A stretch of DNA of 64,000 nucleotides from Chryseobacterium nepalense (GCF_023195755.1 NZ_CP096203.1:434001-498000); one strand, 5' to 3'; positions 50,728 through 60,790 are shown, counted from the stretch's first letter. Numbers and translations are program-made. The notes: a model not told the origin generated them from the letters alone.

Positions 50728-51921
50728 TTAACTGAATTGTTCTAATGTATTCTTGATTCTCTTCATTGCTTCAATGAGGTCTTCCTCAGAAGCTGCATAA
50801 GAGAATCTGATGCATTCCGGGCTCCCGAATGACACTCCGCCTACACAACCGACATGGGCGTTTTCGAGAAGGAACATGGCAAAATCGTCAGAGTCTTTAA
50901 TTTCTGTTCCGTTTAATGTTTTTCCTATATAAAATGAGATGTCCGGAAAGAAATAAAAAGCAGCTTTTGGAAGTACCACTTTGAATCCGGGAATTTGTTT
51001 AATTAAATCATACACAAGATCTCTTCTTTTTCTGAAAGCGTCAATCATATACTGATATTCCGAAGGATCTGTTTTTAATGCGGTAATGGAAGCTCGCTGT
51101 GCTACGGTGTTGGCTCCGCTCGTCATCTGTCCCTGAATTTTTTCACAGGCTTTTGCCAGCCATTCCGGACATGCGGAATACCCGATCCGCCACCCTGTCA
51201 TTGCGAAAGCTTTTGACATTCCGTTGATAACGGCTGTCTGCTCATATACTTCAGGAAACTGAGCAATGGAAGTGGTTTTCGTTTCGTAATTGATATATTC
51301 GTAGATCTCATCCGAGATTACTGTGACATGAGGATATTTTGCGATAACTCTCGCTATGGATTTCAACTCATCATAGGTATAATATCCACCCGACGGATTA
51401 CATGGTGAACTGAAAAGCACCGCCTTGGTTTTCTCAGTAATGGCTTCTTCCAGCTGTTCGGCTGTAATCTTAAAATCCGTTACATAGGAAGTGGGAAGCA
51501 TCACTGAAGTTCCGCCCATCATTTTTACCATTTCGTCATAGCTTACCCAGTAAGGGTTCGGAAGGATCACTTCGTCACCGTCATTCAGCAAAGCGGCCAA
51601 AACATTTAAAATAGACTGTTTTGCACCGTTTGACACACAAATTTGTGACGGTTTGTATTCTAATTCATTGTCTCTTTTCAGTTTGTGGACAATTGCTTCC
51701 CGAAGTTCCAAAAATCCGGGAACAGGAGAGTAGTGACTGTAATTCTGGTTAATGGCATCGAAAGCTGCCTGTTTGATATTATCCGGAACATCAAAATCCG
51801 GTTCACCTAAAGTAAGGCTGATAACGTCTATTCCGTCGGCCTTCATTTCCCGTGCCTTATTGGACATAACAAAAGTCTGTGAGTAACCAAGTCGTTTTAC
51901 TCTGTCTGAAAGTTTCTCCAT
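50728..51921 (-). CDS. aspartate aminotransferase (class I)
   Basis: A 397-residue PLP enzyme of the I-gamma aspartate aminotransferase group. SLTLGEPDF (35-43), SPCNPSGG, VISDEIYEYI and the PLP lysine in GMSKAFAMTGWRIG (Lys237) are diagnostic, with the substrate-binding Arg in ECIRFSYA. It transfers amino groups between Asp/Glu and oxaloacetate/2-oxoglutarate. It is probably transcribed alone from the -7 box at 51941. Confidence 0.94.
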   Translation of the reverse strand: MEKLSDRVKRLGYSQTFVMSNKAREMKADGIDVISLTLGEPDFDVPDNIKQAAFDAINQNYSHYSPVPGFLELREAIVHKLKRDNELEYKPSQICVSNGAKQSILNVLAALLNDGDEVILPNPYWVSYDEMVKMMGGTSVMLPTSYVTDFKITAEQLEEAITEKTKAVLFSSPCNPSGGYYTYDELKSIARVIAKYPHVTVISDEIYEYINYETKTTSIAQFPEVYEQTAVINGMSKAFAMTGWRIGYSACPEWLAKACEKIQGQMTSGANTVAQRASITALKTDPSEYQYMIDAFRKRRDLVYDLIKQIPGFKVVLPKAAFYFFPDISFYIGKTLNGTEIKDSDDFAMFLLENAHVGCVGGVSFGSPECIRFSYAASEEDLIEAMKRIKNTLEQFS

Positions 51922-51940
51922 TTAATAATTTCTAATTTAA

Positions 51941-51948
51941 CAAATATA
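51941..51948 (-). promoter_or_regulatory. -7 box of the aspartate aminotransferase gene
   Basis: Reads TATATTTG on the minus strand, 20 bases before the start codon; no clear -33 TTG. Confidence 0.5.
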
Positions 51949-51993
51949 TAATAAAAAGTATTTTATGGAAAATTAAAATATAAGTAAACTTTT

Positions 51994-52024
51994 TTGTCCG
52001 GCTGAAAGTTTATCACTATGTTTG
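51994..52024 (+). promoter_or_regulatory. promoter of the GLPGLI gene
   Basis: TTG (51994-51996) and TATGTTTG (52017-52024) are 20 bases apart: a consensus Bacteroidota promoter, giving a leader of about 33 bases. Confidence 0.7.
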
Positions 52025-52063
52025 TAGTTATTCGATTGGATTCTGATTGCTAAAATATTAATA

Positions 52064-52885
52064 ATGTATAAATTACTCTTTCTGCTCATTGTTTCTTTTG
52101 TTTCGGCTCAGCAGTACCGTTTTACGTATTCTTACCAGATGAAACCTGATGCAGGTAAAAAAGATTCTGTGATTACCGATTATATGAATCTTGATACAGA
52201 TGGCATGAAATCTTATTTTTATAATGCCGCCAAGTACGAAAGAGATTCTTCCTACGCTGTTACAAGAAATTTCGGTGATTTACTTCAGGCAAAATCTTAT
52301 GATCAGAATTTAAGCTATATTGTAGAAAAGGATTATACAAAAAAGGAGATAAATTTTTATGATCAATTTAAAACCGTACATCTTGTAATTCAGGAAAACG
52401 ATGTTCCGAAATGGAAGATCGAAAAGGAATTTATGAAGATAAATGGTATCAGCTGCCAGAAAGCCACCGCGCGTTATAAAGGAAGAGTCTGGGAAGCATG
52501 GTTCAGTAAAGAGTATCCCATCAACGATGGTCCGTATAAATTTTCAGGCCTTCCCGGAATTGTTGTCAGCATTAAAGATTCTGAAAACGATCACGTTTTC
52601 AATTTAATTCAGATTAAGAAGATTAACAAAATTTTTTCACTGCTTCCAAAATCTGTAAAAAAGATGACCTTTACGGAATATAAAAAAATAATGCGTGGTT
52701 ATATTTTTAATAGTGAAGATATTGAAAATATGAGTGTTAATAAGCAGGAAGGCAGGGTTGATCTTAAGCTTAAAGACGGATATATTGCAAGGATCGGAAC
52801 GGATGAAATGAAGAAAATGAAGAAGATGGATGAAGAAATGACAAAAAGGTTAAGAAGAACCAATAATAATATTGAAAGAGAATAA
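52064..52885 (+). CDS. GLPGLI family protein
   Basis: 273 residues with a short signal peptide (1-15, ending SFVSAQQ) and the hallmark motif FSGLPGIVVSIKD, followed by a strand-rich C-terminal half and a Lys-rich tail (DEMKKMKKMDEEMTKRLRR). GLPGLI proteins are abundant exported proteins of Bacteroidota; the function is unknown. Confidence 0.93.
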   Translation: MYKLLFLLIVSFVSAQQYRFTYSYQMKPDAGKKDSVITDYMNLDTDGMKSYFYNAAKYERDSSYAVTRNFGDLLQAKSYDQNLSYIVEKDYTKKEINFYDQFKTVHLVIQENDVPKWKIEKEFMKINGISCQKATARYKGRVWEAWFSKEYPINDGPYKFSGLPGIVVSIKDSENDHVFNLIQIKKINKIFSLLPKSVKKMTFTEYKKIMRGYIFNSEDIENMSVNKQEGRVDLKLKDGYIARIGTDEMKKMKKMDEEMTKRLRRTNNNIERE

Positions 52886-52974
52886 CTCTAAAAAAGTAAT
52901 ATCTGAGAATCTTTAGTTAATGTTATTTGAATAAAGCTTATAAAAACTTATTTTTGCTTTTTATAATATTTTAC

Positions 52975-53610
52975 ATGTCTACAACGTTACTACTAAAATA
53001 CTTTCCGGATCTTACAGAAAAACAGATTGAACAGTTCGGTAAACTGGAAGATCTTTATCATGAATGGAACGAAAAAATTAATGTAATTTCCAGGAAAGAT
53101 ATGGAATCACTCTATGAGAAGCACATTTTGCATTCTCTGGGGATTGCCAAAGTAATGGAGTTTGCTCCCGGAACCAGGGTTTTGGACATCGGAACAGGCG
53201 GCGGTTTCCCCGGAATTCCACTGGCGATTTTGTTTCCGGAAACAGAATTTACTTTAATTGATTCTATCGGAAAGAAAATAACTGTTGTACAAGCAGTTGC
53301 GGAAGGTGTAGGACTGCAGAATGTGAATGCCGTTCACGGAAGGGCAGAAAAGCTGAAGGAGAAATTTCATTTTGTGGTAAGCCGTGCGGTAACCCAGATG
53401 CCGGAATTTCTGAAATGGCTGAAAGGCAAATTTGAAAAAGAACAATTTAATCCCAAGCATAACGGAATTTTATATTTAAAAGGTGGAGATCTTGCGGAAG
53501 AGCTCGCCGGAATCAAATGTGAAATTTTCAATCTTAAAAACTATTTTGATGAAGAATTTTTTGATACGAAAAGAGTGGTTTACGTGTCAAAAGGCAATTT
53601 TAATTCTTAA
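52975..53610 (+). CDS. rsmG: 16S rRNA (guanine527-N7)-methyltransferase RsmG
   Basis: 211 residues from ATG52975; the frame opens at TTG52927 but the extra residues form an unlikely hydrophobic leader for a cytosolic enzyme. YHEWNEKINVISRKD, HILHSLG, the SAM loop VLDIGTGGGFPGIPLAI and FVVSRAVTQMPEFLKW are RsmG motifs. It methylates G527 of 16S rRNA; loss gives low-level streptomycin resistance in other bacteria. Confidence 0.95.
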   Translation: MSTTLLLKYFPDLTEKQIEQFGKLEDLYHEWNEKINVISRKDMESLYEKHILHSLGIAKVMEFAPGTRVLDIGTGGGFPGIPLAILFPETEFTLIDSIGKKITVVQAVAEGVGLQNVNAVHGRAEKLKEKFHFVVSRAVTQMPEFLKWLKGKFEKEQFNPKHNGILYLKGGDLAEELAGIKCEIFNLKNYFDEEFFDTKRVVYVSKGNFNS

Positions 53611-53672
53611 ATTTTAACATATTTTAGGAATAATTTTTGCTCAAAATATACTGATAATCAAAATTTGTTGTT

Positions 53673-54071
53673 ATGAAAAAGCTTCTGTTTTTTGTGCTGA
53701 TTTTAGGATTGTCCATTACTTCCTGTGATGACGACGATGATTATCAGACAATTGAATCCATCGATAAAATTAAAATAGACAGCGTAAAAATAGTGAATGA
53801 CACGATGGATGTTTTTAGTATTCAGAGCATTAAAACGTATTCTACCTATCCGTCTCATTGTGAGGGATTTTATGGCTACGATTATGTTCATAACGACAAT
53901 CTTACCAGAACGGTTACCGCTTATAAATATATAACCAGCGGACCTTGTACCCAAGCCACGTACACTTCTGCCAACCAGATCAATTTCAGTCCTCGTAAAA
54001 CGGGTATTTATACTTTTAAATTCTGGAACGGAGGTAATAACTGGATCACCAAGACAATTGTAGTTGAGTAA
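53673..54071 (+). CDS. hypothetical lipoprotein, 132 aa
   Basis: The signal peptide MKKLLFFVLILGLSITSC ends in a lipobox with Cys18, followed at once by five Asp residues (an acidic sorting tag region). The rest is beta-rich (YTFKFWNGGNNWITKTIVV at the end). No family recognised. It is followed after four bases by the DUF922-like gene, so probably in one operon. Confidence 0.72.
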   Translation: MKKLLFFVLILGLSITSCDDDDDYQTIESIDKIKIDSVKIVNDTMDVFSIQSIKTYSTYPSHCEGFYGYDYVHNDNLTRTVTAYKYITSGPCTQATYTSANQINFSPRKTGIYTFKFWNGGNNWITKTIVVE

Positions 54072-54075
54072 ATAA

Positions 54076-54612
54076 ATGAAATGGATTTTTTTAGCCTGTT
54101 TTCTTTTCGCTAATGTCGTATTCGGACAGAAAATATATTGGAGCGAAAATGTAAAGTTAGACTGGAGTAACTTTAAAAGTAAAATAAACAACCAGAGAGG
54201 AACCAATGTAGTCGCCTATACCAATTGTGGCTGGATTTATTCCTATGTAAAATCATCAAATCCGAAAGCACCGATTAAAATAGAAATCAATACGGTTTTT
54301 AACGAAGATAAATCATGGAAAGATGTTAAAAGGATTAACGATTATGTGCTTCTTCATGAACAAAAACATTTTGATGTAGCCGAAGTATACGCACGTAAAC
54401 TTCGCAAAGAAGTAGCAGAAAATATAAAAACATCCTCGGATTTCGACAGGCATTTTAAAACAATTTATAACAGAATTCTCAAGGAATATCAGGATTTCCA
54501 GCGACAATACGACAGTGAAACAAAAAACGGAATTCTTGAAGACAAACAATCGGAATATAATCGTATTATTGCTGAAGGATTAGAAAATTACAAAAGCTAT
54601 AAATCGTCTTGA
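54076..54612 (+). CDS. DUF922-like exported protein with HExxH motif
   Basis: 178 residues with a signal peptide (1-17, ending VVFGQ). The central LLHEQKHFDVAEVYARKLRKEV contains HEQKH, a zincin-type HExxH, with Asp and Glu residues downstream. This pattern is that of DUF922 putative secreted metalloproteases. No third zinc ligand can be assigned with certainty. The last codons overlap the start of the nuclease gene. Confidence 0.8.
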   Translation: MKWIFLACFLFANVVFGQKIYWSENVKLDWSNFKSKINNQRGTNVVAYTNCGWIYSYVKSSNPKAPIKIEINTVFNEDKSWKDVKRINDYVLLHEQKHFDVAEVYARKLRKEVAENIKTSSDFDRHFKTIYNRILKEYQDFQRQYDSETKNGILEDKQSEYNRIIAEGLENYKSYKSS

Positions 54613-57302
54613 AATTCCTGAATAAAATCATTGATGAACTTCTTGGGCAAAACACGGATCTGTCCGGGTTTAATGTCATTCTACCCGGAAAACGGCCTAT
54701 TGTCTTTATACGTCAGATTTTAAAAGAAAGAAATTACTCCGGTTTTTTACCCAATTTTTTTATGATCGAAGAACTCATTCATCGTATTGCCGATACACAG
54801 GAAATCCAGGGAATTTCACTCTGGCTTTTTGCTTTTGATGTTTATAAAAGCCTTAATCTTATTCCTAATGACGATTTTTCAGAATTTCTGAAATGGTTTC
54901 CTACTTTGCAGAAGGATTGGGACGACATGATGAAATTCTCAGAGAGCGACCAGGCGGTGCTTCATTACATGTTTGATGAAGAAAGAATAAAAGACTGGGC
55001 GCAAAATCTTGGTGATGATGAAGATGTTCCAAGAAAAAAATTCCTCAATTTCTGGAAAAATATGAATGTTTTTCTTCCGGTATTAAAGAAAAAATTGCTG
55101 GAAAAAAACTGGGCAACCTCAGGAATGATTCATGAGACGGCAAGAAAGCACATTGATGAGTATTCTAAAAATACAAAAGAAGAATTTGTCTTTTGCGGCT
55201 TTAATGCATTTACTCCGGTAGAGGAAAAGTTGGTGAGAAGCCTTCTGCAATGGAATAAAGCACAGTGTTTCTTTCAGGCAGACAGATACTATTTTGATGA
55301 TGAAAGACAGGAAGCAGGAAAGTTCCTCAGAGATCATAAAACATGGAAAGAGTTTAATGACAGTCGTGTTTTTAAATGGATTGAGGACGATTTTAACCAG
55401 CCCAAAAATATAAAAGTGTATGAAGTTTCCGGAAATATTACCCAAACCAAGATTTTACCGGAAATTTTTAAAGAAATTGACAATAAAACCTATTCGAATA
55501 CAGCTGTAGTCTTGCTGGATGAAAATCTCCTGCCTGCAAGCCTTGATGTGATGTATGGGATTCAGAACCTGAACATTACGATGGGTTTTCCGTTGAAAAA
55601 CCTTTCTTTTTCAAATGCGGTCAAACAGCTTTTTTATCTTCAGAAGCAACTGGAAAAAAATAAATCTTCTTATTATTACCGCGATATTTTTCCTATTCTT
55701 GAAGAACTGCCAAAATCTGCTGAAGATGAATTGGTTATCAATAATTTTAAAACTAAAATTGAGGAAAGAAATATCGTCTATATTTCTAAAAAACTTCTGA
55801 ATGAGTTGCTGAGCAGTCTTTCCTACTTTAATTTACTCCAGAAAGCAAACTCTACCAACGATTATCTTGATGCACTGATTGCTTTCTGCCAGGAAATAAA
55901 ATGGCTTGACATTGATGATATTCAGTATGAGAATGTTTCGCATTTTGAGAATGCTTTCAGGATTATTAAAAATCAGCTTTCTCCGTATCTGTTTGAGATA
56001 AAAATGGAGACACTGGAAATCCTGATCAATCAGCATATTAATTCAGAAAGTATTGACTTTCAGGGAGAACCTTTACGAGGGCTTCAGATCATGGGACTTC
56101 TGGAAACGCGTCTTCTCAACTTTGAAAATGTTATTTTACTTTCCGTGAATGAGGGTAAGCTTCCACTTGGAAATTCGCAGAATACCTATATTCCTTTTGA
56201 TGTAAGAAAGTTCTTTGACCTTCATACCTTTTTAGAAAACGACAGTATTTATGCCTATCATTTTTACCGGCTTATTCAGGATTCTAAGAATGTTCACCTG
56301 TTGTTTAATGCATTAAGTTCGGGTGTAAATACCGGAGAAAAAAGTAGATTTATTACGCAGATCGAAATGGAAAGCTCCCATGAAATTGAACATCTTATTA
56401 TAGAGAATTCTTCGGAGCCTATCATTACACAGGCCATTGAAATCAAGAAAACGGATATCGTTCTGGAAAGACTGGCAAAATGGAAAGCAAAAGTTTCGGC
56501 ATCCCACCTTACCAGTTACCTGTATAACCCTATTGATTTTTATCTTTCAAAAATTCTGAACACCTCTGAAACAGATGAGATTGAAGAAGAACTTTCTGTG
56601 AAAAACTATGGAAATCTTGTTCATTACTCACTTCAAGAAGTTTATGAGGCTTTAAAAGGTAAAGTATTAAAAGAAAATGATTTAAAGAATTCAATTAAAG
56701 CAATAGATCATTATATAGAAATTGCTATTGACAAACTGAAACACCAGCCGGAATTTTATGAAAAAGGAATGAATTTTATTCATCGGGCAATTGCTAAAAA
56801 AGTAATTGAAACAATTCTGACGTATGATCTAGAGCTGGTGAAAAGTGGAAATTCATTAGAAATTATTGATATTGAAAAACGCTTTGAAGGAGTAGATTTT
56901 TATTTAAATGAAAACGATAAAATCTCTTTTTTTGGTTTTATAGACCGAATCGACAGGCTTAACGGAACGCTTAGAATTATAGATTATAAAACAGCTAAAA
57001 TCAAAAACCTCGTTGTAAAAATCGATGAAGATAAAATTGATGAATATTTCCATAACAGTGACCGGAAGCAGGCTTTGCAGCTTTGCATTTATCAATATGT
57101 GGTTGAAAATCTCCCCGAGTTCTGGGGAATGCCTGTAGAAACAGGAATCTGGAGTTTTGCCGAAGCTAAAAAAGGAGTAGTTTCTCTTCAGTTTGAGAAA
57201 GGAAATATTGAGGATGCTATGAAATCCGTAAAGAGCCTGATTGAAGAAATCCTGAATCCTAATATTAATTTTATTGAAGAAATTAAGACGTATTCAAATT
57301 AA
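54609..57302 (+). CDS. AddB-like PD-(D/E)XK nuclease family protein
   Basis: An 897-residue protein with a degenerate helicase-like N-terminal region and a C-terminal nuclease. KFLNKIIDEL and VILPGKRPIVFIRQIL (about 24-39) mark the start, so the TTG at 54609, overlapping the DUF922 stop, is preferred; the first internal Met is about residue 53. The nuclease has GNLVHYSLQEVYE, FFGFIDRIDRL (metal Asp near 776) and LRIIDYKTAK (Asp-x-Lys near 790). It resembles the AddB subunit or Bacteroidota AddAB-type recombination-repair nucleases; the AddA-type helicase would lie elsewhere. Confidence 0.88.
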   Translation: MKFLNKIIDELLGQNTDLSGFNVILPGKRPIVFIRQILKERNYSGFLPNFFMIEELIHRIADTQEIQGISLWLFAFDVYKSLNLIPNDDFSEFLKWFPTLQKDWDDMMKFSESDQAVLHYMFDEERIKDWAQNLGDDEDVPRKKFLNFWKNMNVFLPVLKKKLLEKNWATSGMIHETARKHIDEYSKNTKEEFVFCGFNAFTPVEEKLVRSLLQWNKAQCFFQADRYYFDDERQEAGKFLRDHKTWKEFNDSRVFKWIEDDFNQPKNIKVYEVSGNITQTKILPEIFKEIDNKTYSNTAVVLLDENLLPASLDVMYGIQNLNITMGFPLKNLSFSNAVKQLFYLQKQLEKNKSSYYYRDIFPILEELPKSAEDELVINNFKTKIEERNIVYISKKLLNELLSSLSYFNLLQKANSTNDYLDALIAFCQEIKWLDIDDIQYENVSHFENAFRIIKNQLSPYLFEIKMETLEILINQHINSESIDFQGEPLRGLQIMGLLETRLLNFENVILLSVNEGKLPLGNSQNTYIPFDVRKFFDLHTFLENDSIYAYHFYRLIQDSKNVHLLFNALSSGVNTGEKSRFITQIEMESSHEIEHLIIENSSEPIITQAIEIKKTDIVLERLAKWKAKVSASHLTSYLYNPIDFYLSKILNTSETDEIEEELSVKNYGNLVHYSLQEVYEALKGKVLKENDLKNSIKAIDHYIEIAIDKLKHQPEFYEKGMNFIHRAIAKKVIETILTYDLELVKSGNSLEIIDIEKRFEGVDFYLNENDKISFFGFIDRIDRLNGTLRIIDYKTAKIKNLVVKIDEDKIDEYFHNSDRKQALQLCIYQYVVENLPEFWGMPVETGIWSFAEAKKGVVSLQFEKGNIEDAMKSVKSLIEEILNPNINFIEEIKTYSN

Positions 57303-57338
57303 AAAAAGGTGGCTGAGAATATCGAAGCCACCTTTTTT
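57302..57338. terminator. bidirectional terminator
   Basis: A 13-bp stem (57302-57314 with 57326-57338) with an 11-nt loop, A-run and T-run, between the convergent nuclease and acyl-CoA dehydrogenase genes. Confidence 0.9.
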
Positions 57339-57344
57339 GATTAT

Positions 57345-58523
57345 TTAAAATGCGTTTATTCCGGTAATGTCAAGACCTGTAATAAGAAGGTGTACATCAT
57401 GAGTTCCTTCATAAGTTATTACAGATTCCAGGTTCGCAGCATGCCTCATCATTGGGAATTCTCCCATGATTCCCATTCCTCCTAAAATCTGTCGGGATTC
57501 TCTTGCAATATCAATGGCCATTTTCACATTGTTTCTTTTCGCCATTGAAATCTGTGCCGGGGTAGCTTTATGCTCATTTTTAAGAGTCCCCAACTGCAGG
57601 CAAAGTAACTGAGCTTTCGTGATTTCCGTTAAAAATTCTGCTAATTTTTTTTGTTGCAGCTGATAAGAACCGATTGGTTTCCCGAACTGCTTTCTTTCTT
57701 TAGAGTATTGAACTGCAGTACAGTAACAATCAATAGCAGCACCGATGACACCCCATGAAATACCATATCTCGCTGAATTTAAACAAGATAAAGGTCCTTT
57801 CAATCCGGTAACTCCCGGAAGTAAATTTTCTTTTGAAACTTTCACATTATTGAAAACAAGTTCTCCTGTTTTGGAGGCTCTCAAACTCCATTTATTGTGG
57901 GTTTCCGGAGTAGTAAAACCGTCCATCCCTCTTTCAACAATCAATCCCTGTACTTTGCCTTCTTCATTTTTAGCCCAGACTACAGCAATATCGCACAATG
58001 GCGAATTGGTAATCCACATTTTGGCACCATTTAAAAGATAATGGTCTCCCATATCTTTAAAGTTGGTTTCCATAGAACCGGGATCAGAGCCGTGGTTAGG
58101 CTCGGTAAGACCGAAGGATCCGATCATTTCTCCGGCTGCGAGTTTAGGTAAATATTTTTTCTTCTGCTCTTCAGAACCGAATTCATTGATAGGAAACATT
58201 ACCAGCGAACTTTGTACGGAAGCCGCAGAACGCACGGCAGAATCACCTCTTTCAAGCTCCTGCATAATCAGCCCGTAGGAAATCTGATCCAGTCCGGAAC
58301 CACCGTATTCGACAGGAATATAAGGTCCTAAAGCTCCGATCTGTCCCAATTCTTTCATCAGGTTCGGGATATCAGTGTGGTTTTGTGCAGCATGATCAAT
58401 CTGTGGCATTACAAAACTTTCTACCCAATCTCTTACAGACTGGCGGATAAGTTTGTGTTCTTCGGTAAGTAAGGAATCAATCCCGTAATAATCGGGAATG
58501 CTTGTAAGGGAATAATATGACAT
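57345..58523 (-). CDS. acyl-CoA dehydrogenase, glutaryl-CoA dehydrogenase-like
   Basis: A 392-residue FAD enzyme. GALGPYIPVEYGGSG, FGLTEPNHGSDPGSM (FAD/substrate loop), MWITNSPLCDIAVVWAK, the Arg in RKQFGKPIGSYQLQQ and the catalytic Glu372 in VITYEGTHDVH near the C-terminus are all as in glutaryl-CoA dehydrogenase. The Asn-His-Gly-Ser-Asp loop matches that subgroup. It would act in lysine/tryptophan catabolism. The remaining pathway genes are not in the window. Confidence 0.9.
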   Translation of the reverse strand: MSYYSLTSIPDYYGIDSLLTEEHKLIRQSVRDWVESFVMPQIDHAAQNHTDIPNLMKELGQIGALGPYIPVEYGGSGLDQISYGLIMQELERGDSAVRSAASVQSSLVMFPINEFGSEEQKKKYLPKLAAGEMIGSFGLTEPNHGSDPGSMETNFKDMGDHYLLNGAKMWITNSPLCDIAVVWAKNEEGKVQGLIVERGMDGFTTPETHNKWSLRASKTGELVFNNVKVSKENLLPGVTGLKGPLSCLNSARYGISWGVIGAAIDCYCTAVQYSKERKQFGKPIGSYQLQQKKLAEFLTEITKAQLLCLQLGTLKNEHKATPAQISMAKRNNVKMAIDIARESRQILGGMGIMGEFPMMRHAANLESVITYEGTHDVHLLITGLDITGINAF

Positions 58524-58642
58524 TATATTTTAATTTTCCTAAAAATAAGACTTTTAACTATTTCAGAGAAATTTTTTTGAATGTCTTTTTATAAGCTGAT
58601 TTTTAATAGTTTATGTTGATGTATCGGTTTAAAAACAATAAA

Positions 58643-59434
58643 TCAGTTTTCCTCTTCTTCGTTGGAAATAGGGTATTGATTGGTAGGATTGTAAATTCTG
58701 TTTTTAAATTTGTATAAATAGGGCGCTTTATTAGCAGATCCGTCATACAGTTTTTCAAGTCTGTCTAAAATATTTAAGCTTAAGATTTTGCGCTGAAAGT
58801 TATTTCTTCTGAATTTCTGTCCTAAAATTGTTTCATACAGGCACTGAAGATCTTTCATGGTGAATTTTTCGGGAAGAAGGTTACTTGCTGCCACTTCCGT
58901 ATTGATATTCATTCTTAAATATTCCAGTCCGGTTTCAATAATTCTGTCGTGATCGAAAGCCATTTTAGGTAAGTTGTTGACTTCAAACCATTCGCAGGTT
59001 TCATTGAAAGCATCGGGAAAAGTATTTGCAATAGAAAAATCGATAAGGCTGCAGTAGCCCACTGTGATAAATCGCTGGAAAATCCAGTGGTCTTTCGGAA
59101 CTTCAATACCTTTATTTTTTAGCAGGATCTGATGCACATTATTCTCTGTTCTGTCGATTCTTCCAAACGTGTGAAACTGTTTCAGAAAAATATCCTTAAG
59201 ATGCGTTCTTTCATGTAAAACTCTTTCTGCCGCTTCGCGAAGATCTTCATCATTGAATACAAAACCTCCCGGAAGAGACCACAAATCAAGATCATGGTAT
59301 TTTAAAAGCAAAACTTTAAGAATATTGTTATGAAAACCGAATATGGTGCAGTCGACAGATACGTGTGCTACAAAATCTTTTGTATCAATAAGTTCCCGGA
59401 GTGTTTCCTTATTTTTTTCGGTATTCATTTTCAT
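58643..59434 (-). CDS. NUDIX-fold transcriptional regulator (NrtR/AraR-like)
   Basis: A 263-residue protein: NUDIX domain (about 20-150) followed by a winged-helix domain (about 170-245, FTMKDLQCLYETILGQKFRRNNFQRKIL). In the NUDIX box Gly57, Glu63 and Arg71 are kept, but two catalytic Glu are replaced (Val72 and Arg76), so hydrolase activity is unlikely. In Bacteroidota this architecture serves as a sugar-responsive repressor/activator such as BT0354 (AraR). It lies beside an MFS transporter and SusC/SusD, supporting control of that locus. Confidence 0.88.
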   Translation of the reverse strand: MKMNTEKNKETLRELIDTKDFVAHVSVDCTIFGFHNNILKVLLLKYHDLDLWSLPGGFVFNDEDLREAAERVLHERTHLKDIFLKQFHTFGRIDRTENNVHQILLKNKGIEVPKDHWIFQRFITVGYCSLIDFSIANTFPDAFNETCEWFEVNNLPKMAFDHDRIIETGLEYLRMNINTEVAASNLLPEKFTMKDLQCLYETILGQKFRRNNFQRKILSLNILDRLEKLYDGSANKAPYLYKFKNRIYNPTNQYPISNEEEEN

Positions 59435-59457
59435 GGTGGTAAAAATAAAATTATTTT

Positions 59458-60663
59458 CTAAATTTCTTTATCTGCAAATCTAAAATAAATTAAACTAATT
59501 ATAAATATCACAATAACAGCAGATAAGATATACAGCGGATAGAAAGACAGCAGTTCGTTTCCGAATAAAAGGGCCATAATAATAGAACTTACAGAACTTC
59601 CTAAAGACGAAAAAATAACAATAAGCGATGTAAAAAGGTTTGCTCTGGATTTATCTATCCTTGCAATCATTTTTGAATTGATAACAGGGTAGAGCGGGGC
59701 TAGAAATAATCCTATTACAGGAAATAGGAACAAAAGCGCCCTTGAATCTTCGGTGTCAAAAAACTGTATTCCTATGATGATGATCAGTACCATTATGATA
59801 AGTGATATACAAAAAATATAATATCTTGACAGTGAAAATCTGTGAATGATATTTGCCGTAATTGTTCTTCCCAAATAAGAAAATAGTGCTAAAAATGATG
59901 AAGCCTGCAATGCAAAAAAAGAATTGACTTTCAAATGTTTCTTATAGAAAGAAGGCAGCCAGGAATTAAAACTCTGTTCAAGAAATACGGTAGAAAAAAT
60001 AACCGCCAAAAATATGATTAATATCGGATTAAAAATTTCCGCAAGATCTTTTATAATATTATCTTTCCTTATTCTTTCCGGCTCTGAAACGGGAAGTTTT
60101 GAAAATAAAAAGATCGTAACAGCACATAGAAGGGAAACTGATAAAAATCCGAATTTCCAGAATTGTGAATACTGACTGGAAATAAGCCATCCGAAACCTG
60201 TATTCACCACAAAAATTCCTATCATAAAAGACGCTTCTACGCTGTTCATGGTTTTGGCGAGTGCTTTTTCTTCTGAAATATTATTCCTGATAATCCCGAA
60301 AACACATATTTTGCCAATCGCAAAACAGGCCCCGATGATTGCAAACCACAGCCGGTAAAACCAAAATACTTCCACAAATGGTAAAATAAGTGAACAGATC
60401 CCAACAATTGTTAAAGCCAGAATGAGTGATTTTTTCGTTCCAAATCTGCTTATAAAATTTACTGCAAAAAGTGAAATAAATGCAATCGGAAGATCCTTGA
60501 ATGATTCTAAAAAACCAAGTTTTTCATAGGTAACTTTTGCCTCTGAAAGCTGGAGGATAACGATACCCATACAATTCAGCACCATCGAAAAAATTAGAAA
60601 AGTAAGTCGCAGCGGAAGTGAAATTTTTGAAAGTTTGGTTGTCATTTTGGGGACGGTTATCAT
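59458..60663 (-). CDS. MFS transporter
   Basis: 401 residues with twelve predicted membrane segments in two six-helix halves and a central cytoplasmic loop (about 190-205, KLPVSEPERIRKDN). SRFGTKKSLILAL is the loop 2-3 motif A equivalent. The pattern is like the FucP/sugar-proton symporter-type MFS of Bacteroidota, but the substrate cannot be read. Starts at ATG60663 or ATG60645. It is encoded 23 bases upstream of the NUDIX regulator and divergent from SusC, as in small PULs. Confidence 0.85.
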   Translation of the reverse strand: MITVPKMTTKLSKISLPLRLTFLIFSMVLNCMGIVILQLSEAKVTYEKLGFLESFKDLPIAFISLFAVNFISRFGTKKSLILALTIVGICSLILPFVEVFWFYRLWFAIIGACFAIGKICVFGIIRNNISEEKALAKTMNSVEASFMIGIFVVNTGFGWLISSQYSQFWKFGFLSVSLLCAVTIFLFSKLPVSEPERIRKDNIIKDLAEIFNPILIIFLAVIFSTVFLEQSFNSWLPSFYKKHLKVNSFFALQASSFLALFSYLGRTITANIIHRFSLSRYYIFCISLIIMVLIIIIGIQFFDTEDSRALLFLFPVIGLFLAPLYPVINSKMIARIDKSRANLFTSLIVIFSSLGSSVSSIIMALLFGNELLSFYPLYILSAVIVIFIISLIYFRFADKEI

Positions 60664-60790
60664 TAAAATTTTAACAAAAAATAGCTTTTTAAAGATAAAA
60701 ATTATGCCTTTAAACCCCCAAAAATAAACGAAAAATTAAAATAATTATTAATAAAATGTTAAATAAAAGAAAAAAAATATATTTTTATTG

